Assembly (NCBI GenBank): GCA_018466975.1
Contig: JAENRS010000022.1
Coordinates: 62,001-126,000 of the forward strand
Length of the DNA stretch: 64,000 bases
Reading direction: 5' to 3'
Source: Sparassis latifolia
Taxonomy: Eukaryota; Basidiomycota; Agaricomycetes; Polyporales; Sparassidaceae
Both the position numbers and the translations under genes were made by a program. The notes below the pieces were generated by a model. The model was given only the letters and a program-made list of their open reading frames with translations. It was not told where the DNA came from and ran no database searches. This document shows, piece by piece, positions 46,226 to 57,490 of this stretch. Position 1 is the first letter of the stretch. Each line of letters starts with the position of its first letter.

Positions 46226-46857
46226 CTATTTTGCCTGGCGACAACTGAACTTTACAAGTACAGGTAGCTTATCAATGTCAGCAGGATCATCGAAGTATTC
46301 CGGCATGCTGAGGATATAGCGGAACTCCTCGAGTGGGACTTCCCAACGGGCCAGCGACTTGTGCACATATTTTGGCCAGTCAACATCAGGGTTCTTCTCC
46401 ATCTCGTGCTTCATCTCCAACCAATTTGTACCCTCGAACCCACAAGCGAAAGCTATGCGATCACGCGTGAGCCACAGACGTCTGAGGCACTCATGGGGAG
46501 AAAGTTCCTCATCCTGCCCCTGCAATACAGTATCAACTGCATGTCAGTCTGAAAAAAGGGGCTATCTGCGTACCTCCTTCGTTTGTTTTTCTGCCTCAGC
46601 TGCCTGTACTCGCATAGAGGATGATGAATTCAGCAAGCTTTTGCTCTCATCCTGACCTGACAGGTGTTTCTCATCATATTTACTTTATCCATCAGACATA
46701 AGGGGGTGTTGTTACCTTGATACCCATCCATGTGCCGATCCCGAGTAAGGTGATTCCTCTCACCGTTCTGAGAATACAGACGAGCTGTGCATATAACAGG
46801 GAGGCATAATGCGTGCTTGACAGAACGAGTAAAGTACAGTTGAGAGAGCAGAGACAT
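46226..46857 (-). CDS. Small protein with mitochondrial-type presequence, function unknown
   Basis: Exons 46857-46764, a middle exon of about 83 bases, and 46519-46226 splice in frame to about 156 residues. The N-terminus MSLLSQLYFTRSVKHALCLP with later TARLYSQN is rich in Arg, Ser and Leu and lacks acids, as in mitochondrial import signals. The middle exon is Ser- and Glu/Lys-rich. The C-terminal 97 residues are hydrophilic and helical (SPHECLRRLWLTRDRIAFA, then WPKYVHKSLARWEVPLEEFR), ending FSCRQAK. I know of no named domain. The exon junctions were chosen from phase agreement, with GQDE appearing at both acceptors. A mitochondrial role is inferred only from the N-terminus. Confidence 0.55.
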
Positions 46858-47057
46858 GGCCGCGGGAGTCTCCTTATAGTGGCGAAGAACAGTGTTCGTC
46901 AGGTCAGGTCAGGGTCACGGATTTCACCGGTCATTGACCGGTCACCATTTGGGCGGATGACAAAGCAGGATGCATGTATTATTGTATATGGTGCAGTAGC
47001 TGCTGTATATGGACATAGTATGACCGACTCAGACCGAGAGACCACCGAGAGACCTTA

Positions 47058-47741
47058 CAGTCGTTTGCATATGAGACTGCGTTTCCGCTTCTGTAAAAGT
47101 TGTTTGTTGTAGCCAAATAGTCACACTATGTCACACTAAAAACATTAAAATTCCCCACTGCCAGGACTACATCCATCATGGCACCGCACACCTCTCCTGA
47201 GCTGCGGGAACTCATGGTGTCGTGGCGAAGCACCAAAACCATAGCGAAAATTGCAGCTCTCGCTCACTGTTCCCCGCACACTGTCAAATGAGGTCCTCTG
47301 ACTATACTGCAACTATGGTGCATCGAGAACCCATTCGCACGTCCCCGAGGGGCAGTACAAATTTTAGATACCAATGATGTGAATTATATCTGGTCTCTTC
47401 TTGCAGCAAATCCATGCCTCTATCTTGATGAGCTCCGGATGCAGCTCTTCATCTATCGTGAAATCAATGTTTCACATGCCACCCTCTGGTGCACACTCCA
47501 TAGATCAGCACTCAGTCACAAACAGGTATCAAAGGAAGCCATGGAATGGAATGAGCTTCTACTGTCAACCTAAGAAGCCTGCAATTGGGAGAGTATGCAA
47601 TCAATATTGTGGGGGGACATTGTGGAAGGATACACACACTGGCACACTGGGTCTTGAAACGGGTTAGGGTTTGTCACACTGTTTGGCTACAACAAACAAC
47701 TTTTACACAAGTGGAAACGCAGTTTCATATGCAAACGACTG
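47058..47741 (+). mobile_element. Decayed Tc1/mariner-type transposon (684 bp)
   Basis: The TIRs are 64 bases long with about four mismatches (47058-47121 and 47678-47741). They start CAGTCG and are flanked by TA (47056-47057, 47742-47743), the classic Tc1/mariner arrangement. The interior is far shorter than a complete element, and its transposase is truncated. Only the N-terminal part of the transposase remains. Confidence 0.85.
47178..47573 (+). pseudogene. Tc1/mariner transposase fragment
   Basis: The frame opens with MAPHTSPELRELMVSW and continues KTIAKIAALAHCSPHTVK, a helix-turn-helix of the DNA-binding domain. An in-frame stop follows at about 47290. A later open stretch reads DTNDVNYIWSLLAANPCLY and LDELRMQLF, typical of the second winged helix of fungal Tc1-like transposases. 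The catalytic DDE domain is absent, so the gene is dead. Confidence 0.8.
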
Positions 47742-47750
47742 TAGGCCTTA

Positions 47751-47940
47751 GGGCCTGCACCGGTCCCGGGCGTCCGCCCGCCAAAATTGCAAGTACTAGT
47801 GTCCGCTTTGCGGGTTCGGACCGATAGAAACCGGCGCAGAACGAGTTGTCACGCTTCGGCGAATTCCGGTTGTTCGCTGTGACGCTGCCGCCGCCGGCCG
47901 AGGCGAAGGCCAAGCGGACGCCCGGGATCGGTGCAGGCCC
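47751..47940. mobile_element. PIF/Harbinger-like MITE (190 bp), TTA target duplication
   Basis: The inverted ends begin GGGCCTGCACCG and run about 27 bases with one mismatch. The flanks are TTA on both sides (47748-47750, 47941-47943), the 3-bp site preference of PIF/Harbinger elements. It is GC-rich, non-coding, and lies 8 bp from the Tc1/mariner remnant. Confidence 0.8.
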
Positions 47941-47943
47941 TTA

Positions 47944-48795
47944 AGTTACAACAAAAAGGTCGCCCCTCATTAACGCCTTCAAAATCCCAAGAAAGTACAT
48001 AGTCACCCTCTTTGTGTTGGTTGATATCTCGGAAGGCCTCACTGCGGAGGAGTGCCTTGTATCTATTTGCCGGACAACTCGGTGGCACTTGGCCACCACT
48101 GGTGGTCTTTGAGGTTGTTACACTTGCACTTGTGCAGCATGACGACAGCATCATGCTCTGCGACTAGATCCCCAAGTTCGCGAAAATGCCACATCTCATT
48201 GATTCCTTCCATGGTAAGCAGCTACAAGTACATGTGGATCAAGCTAGCAAAAACCAAGCAAGCATCCAAGCATCAATGACATGAGGCGATCAGAACATGA
48301 GCGAACGGGATGGGCATTAGTGCGAAAGCAAATCGCGCGGGTACGAGGCATTGGGGGTGGAGCTGTGGATGAGAGTTGGGGGTGTGAGAGGGACGCGATG
48401 AAGATGCAGGGTGGTGCGTACGTGGGAGCAGCGGACGCTGAACGGAATAGGATACTAAATGCGATGTAGATGCCCAAGGGGCAGATAGTAAGTGCGCGAA
48501 GGAGAAACGATTGTGGTATATGATACAATGCGAATGCGAATACGAATATGTGGTGTGCTGTGATGTATGTGGATGCGTCGAGCCTGTATCTGGCTGGGGC
48601 CATGAGCATGAGATGCGTGAACTGGAATGCAGACGTGAGGATCCGTTTATGAGATATGAGAATAAGAACCAAAATAGAGGCGACCGATACGGCGCAAAGC
48701 ACCGCACGTCGAAAGCCGTTACCGAACATCGTCCGAGTCCATACGAAACCGACAGCCAGACCGCCGTCACCGACTCTGTGCAGCATCCCACTCCT
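47944..48795. other. Intergenic, no gene seen
   Basis: The minus-strand frames 48244-48786 and 48273-48890 overlap the downstream end of the 646-residue gene in other frames and are best read as chance. Presumed 3' UTR of that gene. Confidence 0.4.
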
Positions 48796-50736
48796 TTACA
48801 TGGGGAAGGACATTCCCGTGTGTCTGCACCTGCACCCTGCTGTAGGGCGGGGTGCGGGAAGGTCCATTGCGAGGGTAAACTCCACAGCATCGTCCACCAG
48901 GACGCGTTCGGGATGGTCCACTTGCTCGAAGAGCGCGAACTTGGTCCGGGGCTCGAGCATAGCGGGCCTCATGGGCTTCACGTTGACGTTGACGTTCATG
49001 CTTGGTGGGGGGGAGCGCAGCGCGGGCGGCGGGGCAAGCGGGAGCGGGAGCGACGCGGCCTGCAGGCGCGGCGAGTCCGGCACAAGCACGAGGTCGAGGT
49101 CAAGGCTGTGCATGCTGAGCGTGCGCGAGCGGATCGGAGGGCGGGCGAGGCTACCCTCCTCGCCGCTGCGCGTAATCGCGGGCGGTCCAAGTAGCTGTCC
49201 GTACTGATACCCGCCCTTCTGACCGCCGACGAGCATGTCATCCTCCTCCTCCTCCTCGCAAACCGGAAAAAGCGTTGCGACGTTTATCTCGCCGGTGCAC
49301 ACGTCCAGCTCGCGCTGCCGGCGCTCTCGCGTACGCCCCACCTCAGCGAGGCGAGCCGGCATGACGGGCTCGTAACGCGCGAGGGGGGAGCTGCGGAAGG
49401 GCGTGGCGAGGCCGATGCCGGAGTAGTGCGCGCCGCCGAGGTACGCGCGGTTCGACCACGCGCGCCGGCGGCTCTTGACCTCGAGCACGGCGAGGAACGC
49501 GCGCTCGTCGTGCTGCGCGTCGAGCTGGGCAGCCTCCGCGCGCGCGAGCACCTGCCGCAGACGGAGGCACTGTGCCGAGAGCGCAGTGTACTCTGCGAGG
49601 TCCTCCCTGGAGAATACAGGCGGGCTGGGGGTGCGCGGGAGCTGCTGAGCGGGGCCGTGTCCCGCTGCAAGCTTTTCGGGGTGATCGAAGGGCGAGCTAG
49701 AATGAGAGTCTACGGGGGTGTGTACCGACGAGCCGTCTGTGTCGGTGCTCACACTATCCGTCAGGGACGCGTCATCGAACTCATCGTCGAAGAACGGGGA
49801 CGACGACACGCGCCTGGCGCCTCTGCCGGTGCCGGGGAGCGCGCCGCGCATGAGGTCGAGTTCGCCGCCGAGCGCGGGGACGCCGCCTGCGTCCTGGACG
49901 ATCGCAGTCATCTGGCCTTCTACGCGCTGCAGCATATTCTGCGCGGCCCAAGCACGGTATGCGCCAGGCACCATGCGTGCACGCAGCGCGGGGACGATCG
50001 AGGCGCGGAAGACCTCGACGAGTGCGGAGCGCGCGCGGTGCTGGTACAAGATCGACGGTGCGGGAGGCGGGACCCGGGGGAGCGGGACTTTCCTGCTGGG
50101 CGGCAGGAACGCGGATATTGGAGGGCGATGCAGGGGAAGTGATACGCGCGGCGGGCGACCGGGCGGAGGGGCGGGGGCAGTTAACAAGGAGGTGCGTCGC
50201 AGCCCAGAGGGCGCGGAGCTGTCAGCGCAGACACTCTGTGTGAGCTTGTTGAGGGAGGACACGAGGGACATGAGTAGAGAGCGCTGCTTCTTGTGCTTGA
50301 CGGGCTTCGCCGCAGGCACAAGCTCCGCCTTATTAGCGGGTTCGGTCTGCTGCTCCCTCTCGCGCTCGGTCTGCAGTTCCTTCTCGCGCTCGCGCTCGAG
50401 CTCGCCCGTCGCGAGCACAACGTCCGCAAGCACGTCCTCGAGCATCCGGACACACGCGGGATCGTCGAGTGGCCATTCGATCGGCGGGCCGTCGGTGAAG
50501 GCGCACGAAACGGTGAGCGTCGTGAGGTCGAACGTGACCTCGGTGAGGATCGCGAGTAACCACGTGGCTTTGTCGAGCGCGTGCACGGAGGAGGGCATGT
50601 CGAGCTCATCTGCTTGCAAGGCGTGCAACTGCGCGGCCCATCCGGGAGAGAGCGGGACGTACTCGCACGGATCTGCGAGGGAGACGGTGAAGAATACGTT
50701 CGGACGCGGGGCGCCAGGGACGAGGAAGATGAGCAT
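48796..50736 (-). CDS. 646-residue low-complexity basidiomycete protein, function unknown
   Basis: A single uninterrupted frame from ATG 50736 to 48796. It is the longest single-exon host gene here and GC-rich, with strong third-position GC. The N-terminus is ordered (MLIFLVPGAPRPNVFFTVSL; FDLTTLTVSCAFTDGPP). Residues about 120-150 form a charged helix (ELEREREKELQTERERE). A helical region near residues 250-290 (LVEVFRASIVPALRARMVPG) and a coiled-coil stretch near 400 (LSAQCLRLRQVLARAEAAQL) follow. The rest is Pro/Ser-rich linker with an acidic run (EEEEEDD near 49250). No enzyme motif, signal peptide or membrane span. The in-frame ATG 30 bases further upstream is less likely. Confidence 0.7.
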   Translation of the reverse strand: MLIFLVPGAPRPNVFFTVSLADPCEYVPLSPGWAAQLHALQADELDMPSSVHALDKATWLLAILTEVTFDLTTLTVSCAFTDGPPIEWPLDDPACVRMLEDVLADVVLATGELEREREKELQTEREREQQTEPANKAELVPAAKPVKHKKQRSLLMSLVSSLNKLTQSVCADSSAPSGLRRTSLLTAPAPPPGRPPRVSLPLHRPPISAFLPPSRKVPLPRVPPPAPSILYQHRARSALVEVFRASIVPALRARMVPGAYRAWAAQNMLQRVEGQMTAIVQDAGGVPALGGELDLMRGALPGTGRGARRVSSSPFFDDEFDDASLTDSVSTDTDGSSVHTPVDSHSSSPFDHPEKLAAGHGPAQQLPRTPSPPVFSREDLAEYTALSAQCLRLRQVLARAEAAQLDAQHDERAFLAVLEVKSRRRAWSNRAYLGGAHYSGIGLATPFRSSPLARYEPVMPARLAEVGRTRERRQRELDVCTGEINVATLFPVCEEEEEDDMLVGGQKGGYQYGQLLGPPAITRSGEEGSLARPPIRSRTLSMHSLDLDLVLVPDSPRLQAASLPLPLAPPPALRSPPPSMNVNVNVKPMRPAMLEPRTKFALFEQVDHPERVLVDDAVEFTLAMDLPAPRPTAGCRCRHTGMSFPM

Positions 50737-53413
50737 GGTGTTTCGCCGGGGATTATTAAGGTGCAAAGGGTATTAAATGATGTCTACTAGGGAGAATGAG
50801 GAATCCAATGCGGAAGGCTGTAATTGGGATTTTGAATTGATGACTAGAAGTAAGTGGTCAGAACCGGTGTTTCCCATGTTTCGTTCGTCTGAAAAAATGG
50901 TACGAGTCATAGGAAATCCTGGTGCATGCGTCCGGTGAGTAAAATTGTGCTCCGCTCAGGAGGGAATTATGTTGTGCGGCTATTCTTGGTATGTCATGAA
51001 TCGAAGTGTCCGTCCGCGTTACTCCGGGACATCGAAATAATATTATGACGAGTCAGCGCACTCACAATATTTTCGGAATGGCACGATCCACGAAGTTCGA
51101 CGAACGACGCTAACACAAGGCTAGGGTCCAGCTTGAAATAGCAGTTATTAGACGACAGGACAAAAGCTGCAATGAAAACGTCTCAGCAAATCATCACTGA
51201 TCTCGATCACAACAGACGAGGAAACGAAGGAACCGGCGCCACTCTCAAATGAGAATCTGAAGGGGTTCGGGACTGAGATACACAGCAACGCGCGCTCGAC
51301 ACGCTGTCCATGGAATCAATATCAGCAGCGGAATTGATGTGGAACTCCACAGTCTGACCGGCGGACCTGTACAGTGGCGACCGTATTGCACATGTACAGG
51401 CAGCAGTTCACTGGCCAATGTCAGCCCCAAGTTCATTGCCGAGTTATAGCCCAGTGGATGACCAAGGTGACGACTACCCTGCACAGGACTTGGAGCTTTT
51501 GAAAAATAAACGTCAGCAGCGGTGATGCTATCGACGCCATAATTAGGGCTATCACCACCCTGTGAAGAACTGAATACTGCAATTACATCCACCGTGCACG
51601 ACAACGCCGTTGATGAGCCCTCGTCCCCGTAGCTCGAGGACGAGATTTGATGGAATCAAATGTCGGCATCGAAATGCACGATCTGGGAGTTCCGGTGGCA
51701 AATTGCCGGTGGGACATCGAACGACCAAGCACGCACGACGTGGTCCCCCGCCCCACACCCACCCATGGAGTTTCTCCAGCTCATAGCTCCATGCACCGCG
51801 TAATAACCCGCCCGGCACCCGCCCTCGACGCGAAAAATAATGGATGGCAATACTCACCTCAAACTCGATACCAGTTCCAAAATCTACTTGGTGCGAATTA
51901 AAGCTAAAAGAACGAAAGGCGGTGGAAAAAGTGCCGGGGACGAATTTGAGCGATGACGTCTGGAGTGATAGCGGGGACCGTTGCCGGACACGCTGCACGC
52001 TGTGCTGTGGCTCTTCGTGGGCAAGAGCGGCGCACGACCGTCTGGACGTTGACAGACTTTCCTGCGACTGGGGAGAGATAGACGGGCCGCTGCAGACGAC
52101 GCCCGGGGCAAGGCTGGTCTCAGGTCTGTCGTTTTATCCGTCGCTTCGTCCACATGGCTGACTTTCCGCTTTGGGCGGTCCTAAATCTATATCCGGAAGC
52201 CGTTGTTGGTCTACGCTCGTAGTCTATTTTCTTCCGTCTCTCCCAGACTGCCATCGTAGCGTACACAGATCAGTAATCATGAACTGTCCATGACTTCCCA
52301 GCCATACCACATGCGCAACATTGAATCGCGGTGCGCCGAGGTACCCAGCTCCTTGCGATTCCACACGGTAGCGATAGGGCCTGGCGCATGCCTGATGGCC
52401 AGACAGATTCACCTGGAACTCAGCGCAGAGACTCTGGGATGCACTCTCTGGGAAGCACTTCTCGTGGACTTCTTATTGCGCAGCTTGCATCGAAGATGCC
52501 ACTCGCCCCGGAATCCCGACGGCATGTGCATGACACCGAGGGAACATAGTGAGCATGAAGGTACAGCGTGTGTGTGATGTCCCAAGTTGTGGCGACATAC
52601 CTCGACTCATCTCTCAAGTCTAGTCGATGCCAAGACATAGATACTCCTTGAACGACTCTCTGCTCATACTCTGAACGACGCTGGCTGAGCACCTCTACCC
52701 CGCGTTCCCCGGCGGCGCTGGTTGATCATCGATATTATCAACACAAGATATCTCACCGAGCATAAGGTGATAACCGTTCTGAGAAAAGGAATACGGTCTC
52801 CGCATAGCACTTTTTACCCCGTCTTTCCGGACGTCCGCTGTCCGGAAGAAAGTTATTCGTGAGACCTGTCTCTGTTACCAAGCAAGCATAAGGTGTCAGT
52901 ACACCACTCTTCTGTTCCTGAGAATTGCTAAGGAATTACGGTCTCAATTTAGCTGGAACGGCGACAACTTTACCGCATCTAATAAAAGTGCGTCGCGCTC
53001 CCTAGCAGGCCAATTGCTAAGGGCACGAAAGCAAGCTTTGTCCACGATACCAGGTACGCACCTGTACATGCGAACGGCAATATGCAGGCTTACTCGCAGC
53101 CGCTCGGCCTGAGGACGTCCTTGAACGATCAGAACACGGTACACTGTACATTCCTCTTCTTGAGCGTATTTTCCAAACTGACTCCAATGACATTCGCAGG
53201 GCGCACCTCAGGCAACAGGTAACGAGCGCTTCCGATCTTCAATTAGTTATATCCAGGTGATTATCGCGCTCGGAGTTGTTCTCGTCTTACACGGAACTGG
53301 CACAGCTATTTCGATGCTTGCACTTCGACACAGCGGACTGGCGAAGTACCTTGTCAGGGATGCGCTCGTGCGCGTATTCCAAGACCACAGTCTCCCGAGT
53401 GGATGCACACGTG
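50737..53413. other. 2.7-kb stretch without a supportable gene
   Basis: Open frames at 51245-51998 (minus) contain protein-like pieces (RAGYYAVHGAMSWRNSMGG, about 51790-51830) that I could not assemble into a gene. A short palindrome TTCCGGACGTCCG...GTCCGGAA lies at about 52830-52855. Otherwise nothing is recognised. Confidence 0.35.
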
Positions 53414-53761
53414 TCAATCGAGATCAAACCTCATAATACCTTGAAATATATCTACGGTAGCGAGGAGTAAGGCTCGAGCAGTCTGGACGTCCAAGCTAAT
53501 GAAGTATGCCGCAGCATCGTGTCTTGGCCGGTCTCATCTCTGTTCAACGTCAACAGCACGATGCCGCAGGCTATCCACGCGCTCGAGGCGTAAGGAGAAC
53601 GGACTTACTACCCGCTGTACTCCGCGTTCACGCATTCACGCACGGGTAGAACTACTGTCATGCAAGTACCCTCGACAATCGTGGCCAGTATGAGCGAGCA
53701 GAACTAGAGATATTATCGGAAAGGCCCCCAGGGGGTGCCCGGACTGAGCTTAGCATCGGGA

Positions 53762-54701
53762 TCAGACGCTTATGACCACATCCTCCCTGTAGCTCTGGAT
53801 AAGGGTGCCGAGTTTGTTCTTCACCATTTCTCTGACCACCTTATACCTCTCCTGGTTCAACACCATGGTCTGTGTGGCTTCATGATTGCGGTCTGTCAGG
53901 TCAACGATCGTGCACAAAAAAATTTGCAACACACCGTACATGAACTTCACGATACGGTGTCCAAATTCGAAGAACAGTACATTGCCAGCGGCGCCCTTAG
54001 CCGTGTAGTCGAAGCATCCAAGATGCAGCTGGACGTTATCGCCGTCAGATGCTCTGGAAAGATATTTGACGTGAACAATGGCTCGACCGTCTGAGATGCG
54101 AATGCGGTACGCACGAGGCCACGCCAATCTGAAAGTTAGCAGTCTGCCCATCCCAGGCATTTTCATGGAAGATGGCATTAGCGCTGGCATTCACCGGGAG
54201 GTTCATGGCATCGATGGTGGCCTGCACAACTTCGCGGGCTTTAGGGGAGAGATCAGGATCCAACATGGCAATCACGACCTTGTCGACCGAGCCATAAGTG
54301 TTGAGATTCACGACGTCGGAGAACCTGCACGCAAGGTGTCAAAGCCAGAAGACAGTAGAGTATCGTGCACGTACGAGAAACTCGAGACAACCCATCCGAC
54401 GTTTTCGAGGACCTCCTTGTATTTCTTGTACCATTCGACCTTGTCATCTCCCCCAGCCTGATTGGCGGCTAGCTGCGCAAGGAGCGTGGAGTTCAAGACA
54501 TCCTCCTGTTACAGAAAACATGAGAACGAATAATCACGTCCACCTGCGAGAGCTCACCCGATCGACAGGGTCTAAATCTCCAACGGACGACTGCAACAAC
54601 CTACCATTGACGGCAGCGAGCTCCTGTTCAGGGGAGGTCTTGAAAGGAGGAACATCTAGGCTCTCGATGAAGCGAAGGCGCGCTTCCATAGAAAGAGACA
54701 T
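53762..54701 (-). CDS. Paralogue family member A (244 aa), function unknown
   Basis: Exons 54701-54558, 54505-54375, 54324-54115, 54053-53935 and 53892-53762 splice in frame to 244 residues. Landmarks shared with the other two paralogues: MEARLRFIESL, QSSVGDL, EDVLNSTLLAQLAAN, WYKKYKEVLENVGWVVSSFS, LNTYGSVDKVVIAMLDPDLS, ATIDAMNLPVN, NVQLHLGCFDYTAKGAAGN, and MVLNQERYKVVREMVKNKLG. There is no signal peptide or membrane segment, so it is probably cytosolic. I know this as a recurring fungal family but cannot assign a function. A TATA box lies 76 bases before the ATG. Confidence 0.8.
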
Positions 54702-54776
54702 GACCACGAGACGTGAACGAAGACGTTGGCAATGGTTGATGGGGGAATGAAGAGGGCGCACCATTCGGGAGCAGTC

Positions 54777-54810
54777 TTTTATATGTGTAGTCGTGACTGA
54801 GAAGCGAAAA
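54777..54810 (-). promoter_or_regulatory. TATA-type promoter of paralogue A
   Basis: On the minus strand: CTCAGTCACGACTACACATA then TAAAAG. The TATAAAA core lies 76 bases upstream of the ATG (54701). The block recurs before paralogues B and C at the same spacing. Confidence 0.65.
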
Positions 54811-54925
54811 ATCCCGTGTGCGAAATTCCTCAACATGAGGGAAAAATTAATGAAGTCGGCCTATACCATGGCTATGGTAAATTCGACCTAAACCGTACTG
54901 TGGTGGACAAAATGTGCGAAGGATT

Positions 54926-55353
54926 AAGACTGCCTCAAATGCGTCCTCCATGGTGGAATAGAAGTAGGCGTTTCCGAAACGAACTTCGTATCACAAGGCC
55001 ACCTGCTCCAGATCGCACAGAGTGGGTGAACGGATTGAAGACGGCGCAAGATGAATTAGCAACAGATACCGGGGAATACTTACCTAGGCCGGAATAATAT
55101 ATGAATGGGCACATAGACAAATGGGCAGCTTGTAGTGGACGAGATCAGAGTGAAGGATTGAAATTGCCTCCCTCCATGGTGGAATAGAAGTAGCCGTTTC
55201 CGAAACGAAAAGTTCGTATCACAAGGCCAGATCACGCAGAGTGGGTGAACGGATCGAAGACGGTTCAATATGACAAGTAGCAACAGATATATACCGCGGA
55301 ATACCTAGGTTGGAATAATATATGTCACCGGGCACATAGCCAAATGGGCAGCT
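54926..55353. repeat. Two tandem copies of a ~200-bp upstream repeat (third at 57240-57455)
   Basis: Copies at about 54926-55131 and 55155-55353 share CCATGGTGGAATAGAAGTAG, CGTTTCCGAAACGAA and GGAATAATATATG words. The third copy precedes paralogue B. The TTTCCGAAACG core is itself palindromic. It is noncoding and positioned upstream of the family's promoters. Confidence 0.75.
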
Positions 55354-56066
55354 TCTGTCTGTTCATGGCTACCTTCCTATTCATAAATCAAAAAGGTCTC
55401 CGCATGTAATTGATCATGAGGTATGGACGAACTCACGATTGGCGGTTCACTCCTATCCCTCCTAGCCTAGAGGGGGGCCCCTTCTCCCGGAACTGCTGAA
55501 GAGAAAAATGTGAAGACGGAAATACCATCTAAGAAATGTCGAGGCGCCATGGCATCGAGTAGCGCGCGTCGCCGACATTCGGCAATGGCCCGCCGCCGAA
55601 TGTGCCATCATCTCATTGGCTCTGTCACTGCCTGTGCATCAAGATGCACACATGTCTCTCGAGTTCGAACCTCATAATACGTTGACGGTAGCGAGGGGTA
55701 AGCCTGGACGTCCAAGCCAATAAAGTACGCCATAGTATCTCACTGTCGTGTCAATATTGGCCATGGTGCGCTCAGCTCTGACTGACCCTGGCTGCAGTCG
55801 TGATCGTAGCAGTATTCACTGCAGACAGATTGTCTCCTCTCTGTTCAACGTCGACAGCGCGACTTCGCAGGTTGTCCGCGCACTCAAACCAGAGGCGGAA
55901 GGGGAACGAACTTGATCACTACCCGCTCTACGCGTTCACGCACGAGTAGAGTTACTGTCACGTAAGTAACCCTCGATAATCGTTGCCAGTATACGTACAC
56001 AAGCAGAGCTGAAGATATTATCGGTGAGGTACACAGCAGGCGCCCGGACTGAGCTTAGCATCGGGA

Positions 56067-57021
56067 TCAGACTCTTATGACCACATCTTTCCTGTAGCTC
56101 TGGATAGCCGTGCCGAGTTTCTCCTTCACCATGTCTCTGACTATCTTGTATATGTCCTCGTTCAATACCATGGTCTGTGTGGCTTCATGATCACAATCTG
56201 TCAGATCAACGATCGTGCACGAAAGACTTGGCAACATACCGTACGTGAACTTCACGGCACGGTGGCCAAACTTAAAGAAGAGTACGTTGCCAGCGGCGCC
56301 CTTAGCCGTGTAGTCAAAGCATCCAATATGCAGCTGGACGTTATCGCCGTCAGCTGCTCTGGAGAGAAGATATTTGACGTGAACAATGGCTCGATCGTCT
56401 GAGATGCGAACGCGGTACGCACGAAGCCACGCTAACCTGGAAGTCAGCAGTCTGCCCATCCCAGGCATTTTCCTGGAAGATGACATTAGCGCTGGCATTC
56501 ACCCGACGTCTCATGGCGTCAATGGTGGCCTTCACGACTGTGCCGGCTTCAGGGGAGAGATGAGGATCCAACATGGCAATCACGACCTTGTCGACTGAGC
56601 CATAAGTATTGACATTCTCGATTTCGGCGAACCTGCATGCAAGGAGTCAAGGCCGAACTCATCGCAGCAGAGCAGAGAGTATCGTGTTCGTACGAGAAAC
56701 TCTCGACAACCCATCCGACGTTTTCGAGGACCTCCTTGAATTTCTTGTACCATTTCTCCTTGTCGTCTCCCCCAGCCTGGTTAGCAGCTAGTTGGGCAAG
56801 GAGGGTCGAGTTCAAGACGTCATCCTGTCACAATAGATGATGAGAACGAATAATCACGTCGACCTGCGAGAGCTCACTTTATGGACCGGGTCTAAATTTC
56901 CAACGGACGACTGCAATAAACTACCATTGACGGCAGCAAGCTTCCAGAGACCAAAAGTGTCGAAAGGAGGAATATTCACGCTCTCGATGAAGCGAAGACG
57001 CGCATCCATAGTAAGAGACAT
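56067..57021 (-). CDS. Paralogue family member B, function unknown
   Basis: Same exon architecture as paralogue A: start at 57021 (MSLTMDARLRFIESVNIPPF), stop at 56067. Conserved stretches include NSTLLAQLAANQAGGDD, WYKKFKEVLENVGWVVESFS, VDKVVIAMLDPHLSPEAG, NVQLHIGCFDYTAKGAAGN and MVLNEDIYKIVRDMVKEKLG. All frames stay open and the splice sites correspond to those of A. It is clearly the tandem sister of A. Differences from A are spread over the protein and include a changed segment near the start (DTFGLWKLAAVNG). TATA box 76 bases before the ATG. Confidence 0.8.
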
Positions 57022-57096
57022 GACCACGAGACGTGAACGAAGACGCTTGTAACGCTTGATAGGGGAATGAAGAGGGCGCACCGCTCGGTGGTATTG

Positions 57097-57130
57097 TTTT
57101 ATATGTGTAGCCGTGACTGAGAAGCGAAAG
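57097..57130 (-). promoter_or_regulatory. TATA-type promoter of paralogue B
   Basis: Minus strand reads CTCAGTCACGGCTACACATA then TAAAACAATACC. The core is 76 bases from the ATG at 57021. Confidence 0.65.
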
Positions 57131-57490
57131 TCCCGCGGGCGAAATTCCTCAACATGAGGGAAGAATTAATGAAGTCGGCCTATACCATGGCTATGGTAAA
57201 TTCAACCTGAACCGTACTGTGGTGGACCAAATGTGTGAAAGATTGAGATTGCCTCAAATGCGTGTCCTCCATGGTGGAATGGAAGTAGGCGTTTCCGAAA
57301 CGAACTTTGTATCACAAGACCGCCCGCTCCAGGTCACGCAGAGTGGGTGAATGGATCGAAGACCGTGCAAGATGACAATTAGCAACAGATATATACCGCG
57401 GAATACCTAGGTTGGAATAATATATGTCATTGGGCACATAGCTAAACGGGCAGCTTCCGTCTGTTCATACCTACCTTCCTGTTCACTCCA

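Larger units (their letters stand above)
53414..55380. repeat. Tandem segmental duplication, unit A
   Basis: Unit A (about 53414-55380) and unit B (about 55650-57490) align in the same orientation over the paralogue gene and both flanks, including matching words such as GGACTGAGCTTAGCATCGGG at 53742 and 56047. The period is about 2.3 kb (stop codons 53762 and 56067; starts 54701 and 57021). Flanks are more diverged than exons. Confidence 0.8.
55650..57490. repeat. Tandem segmental duplication, unit B
   Basis: Partner of unit A (53414-55380) in the same orientation. It contains only one copy of the upstream ~200-bp repeat, where unit A has two. Confidence 0.8.

Noticed and set aside
49426..50776. 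Two long plus-strand frames (238 and 352 codons) antisense to the 646-residue gene
   Set aside because: The region is extremely GC-rich, where reverse frames stay open by composition; the minus frame has the coherent protein and ATG.
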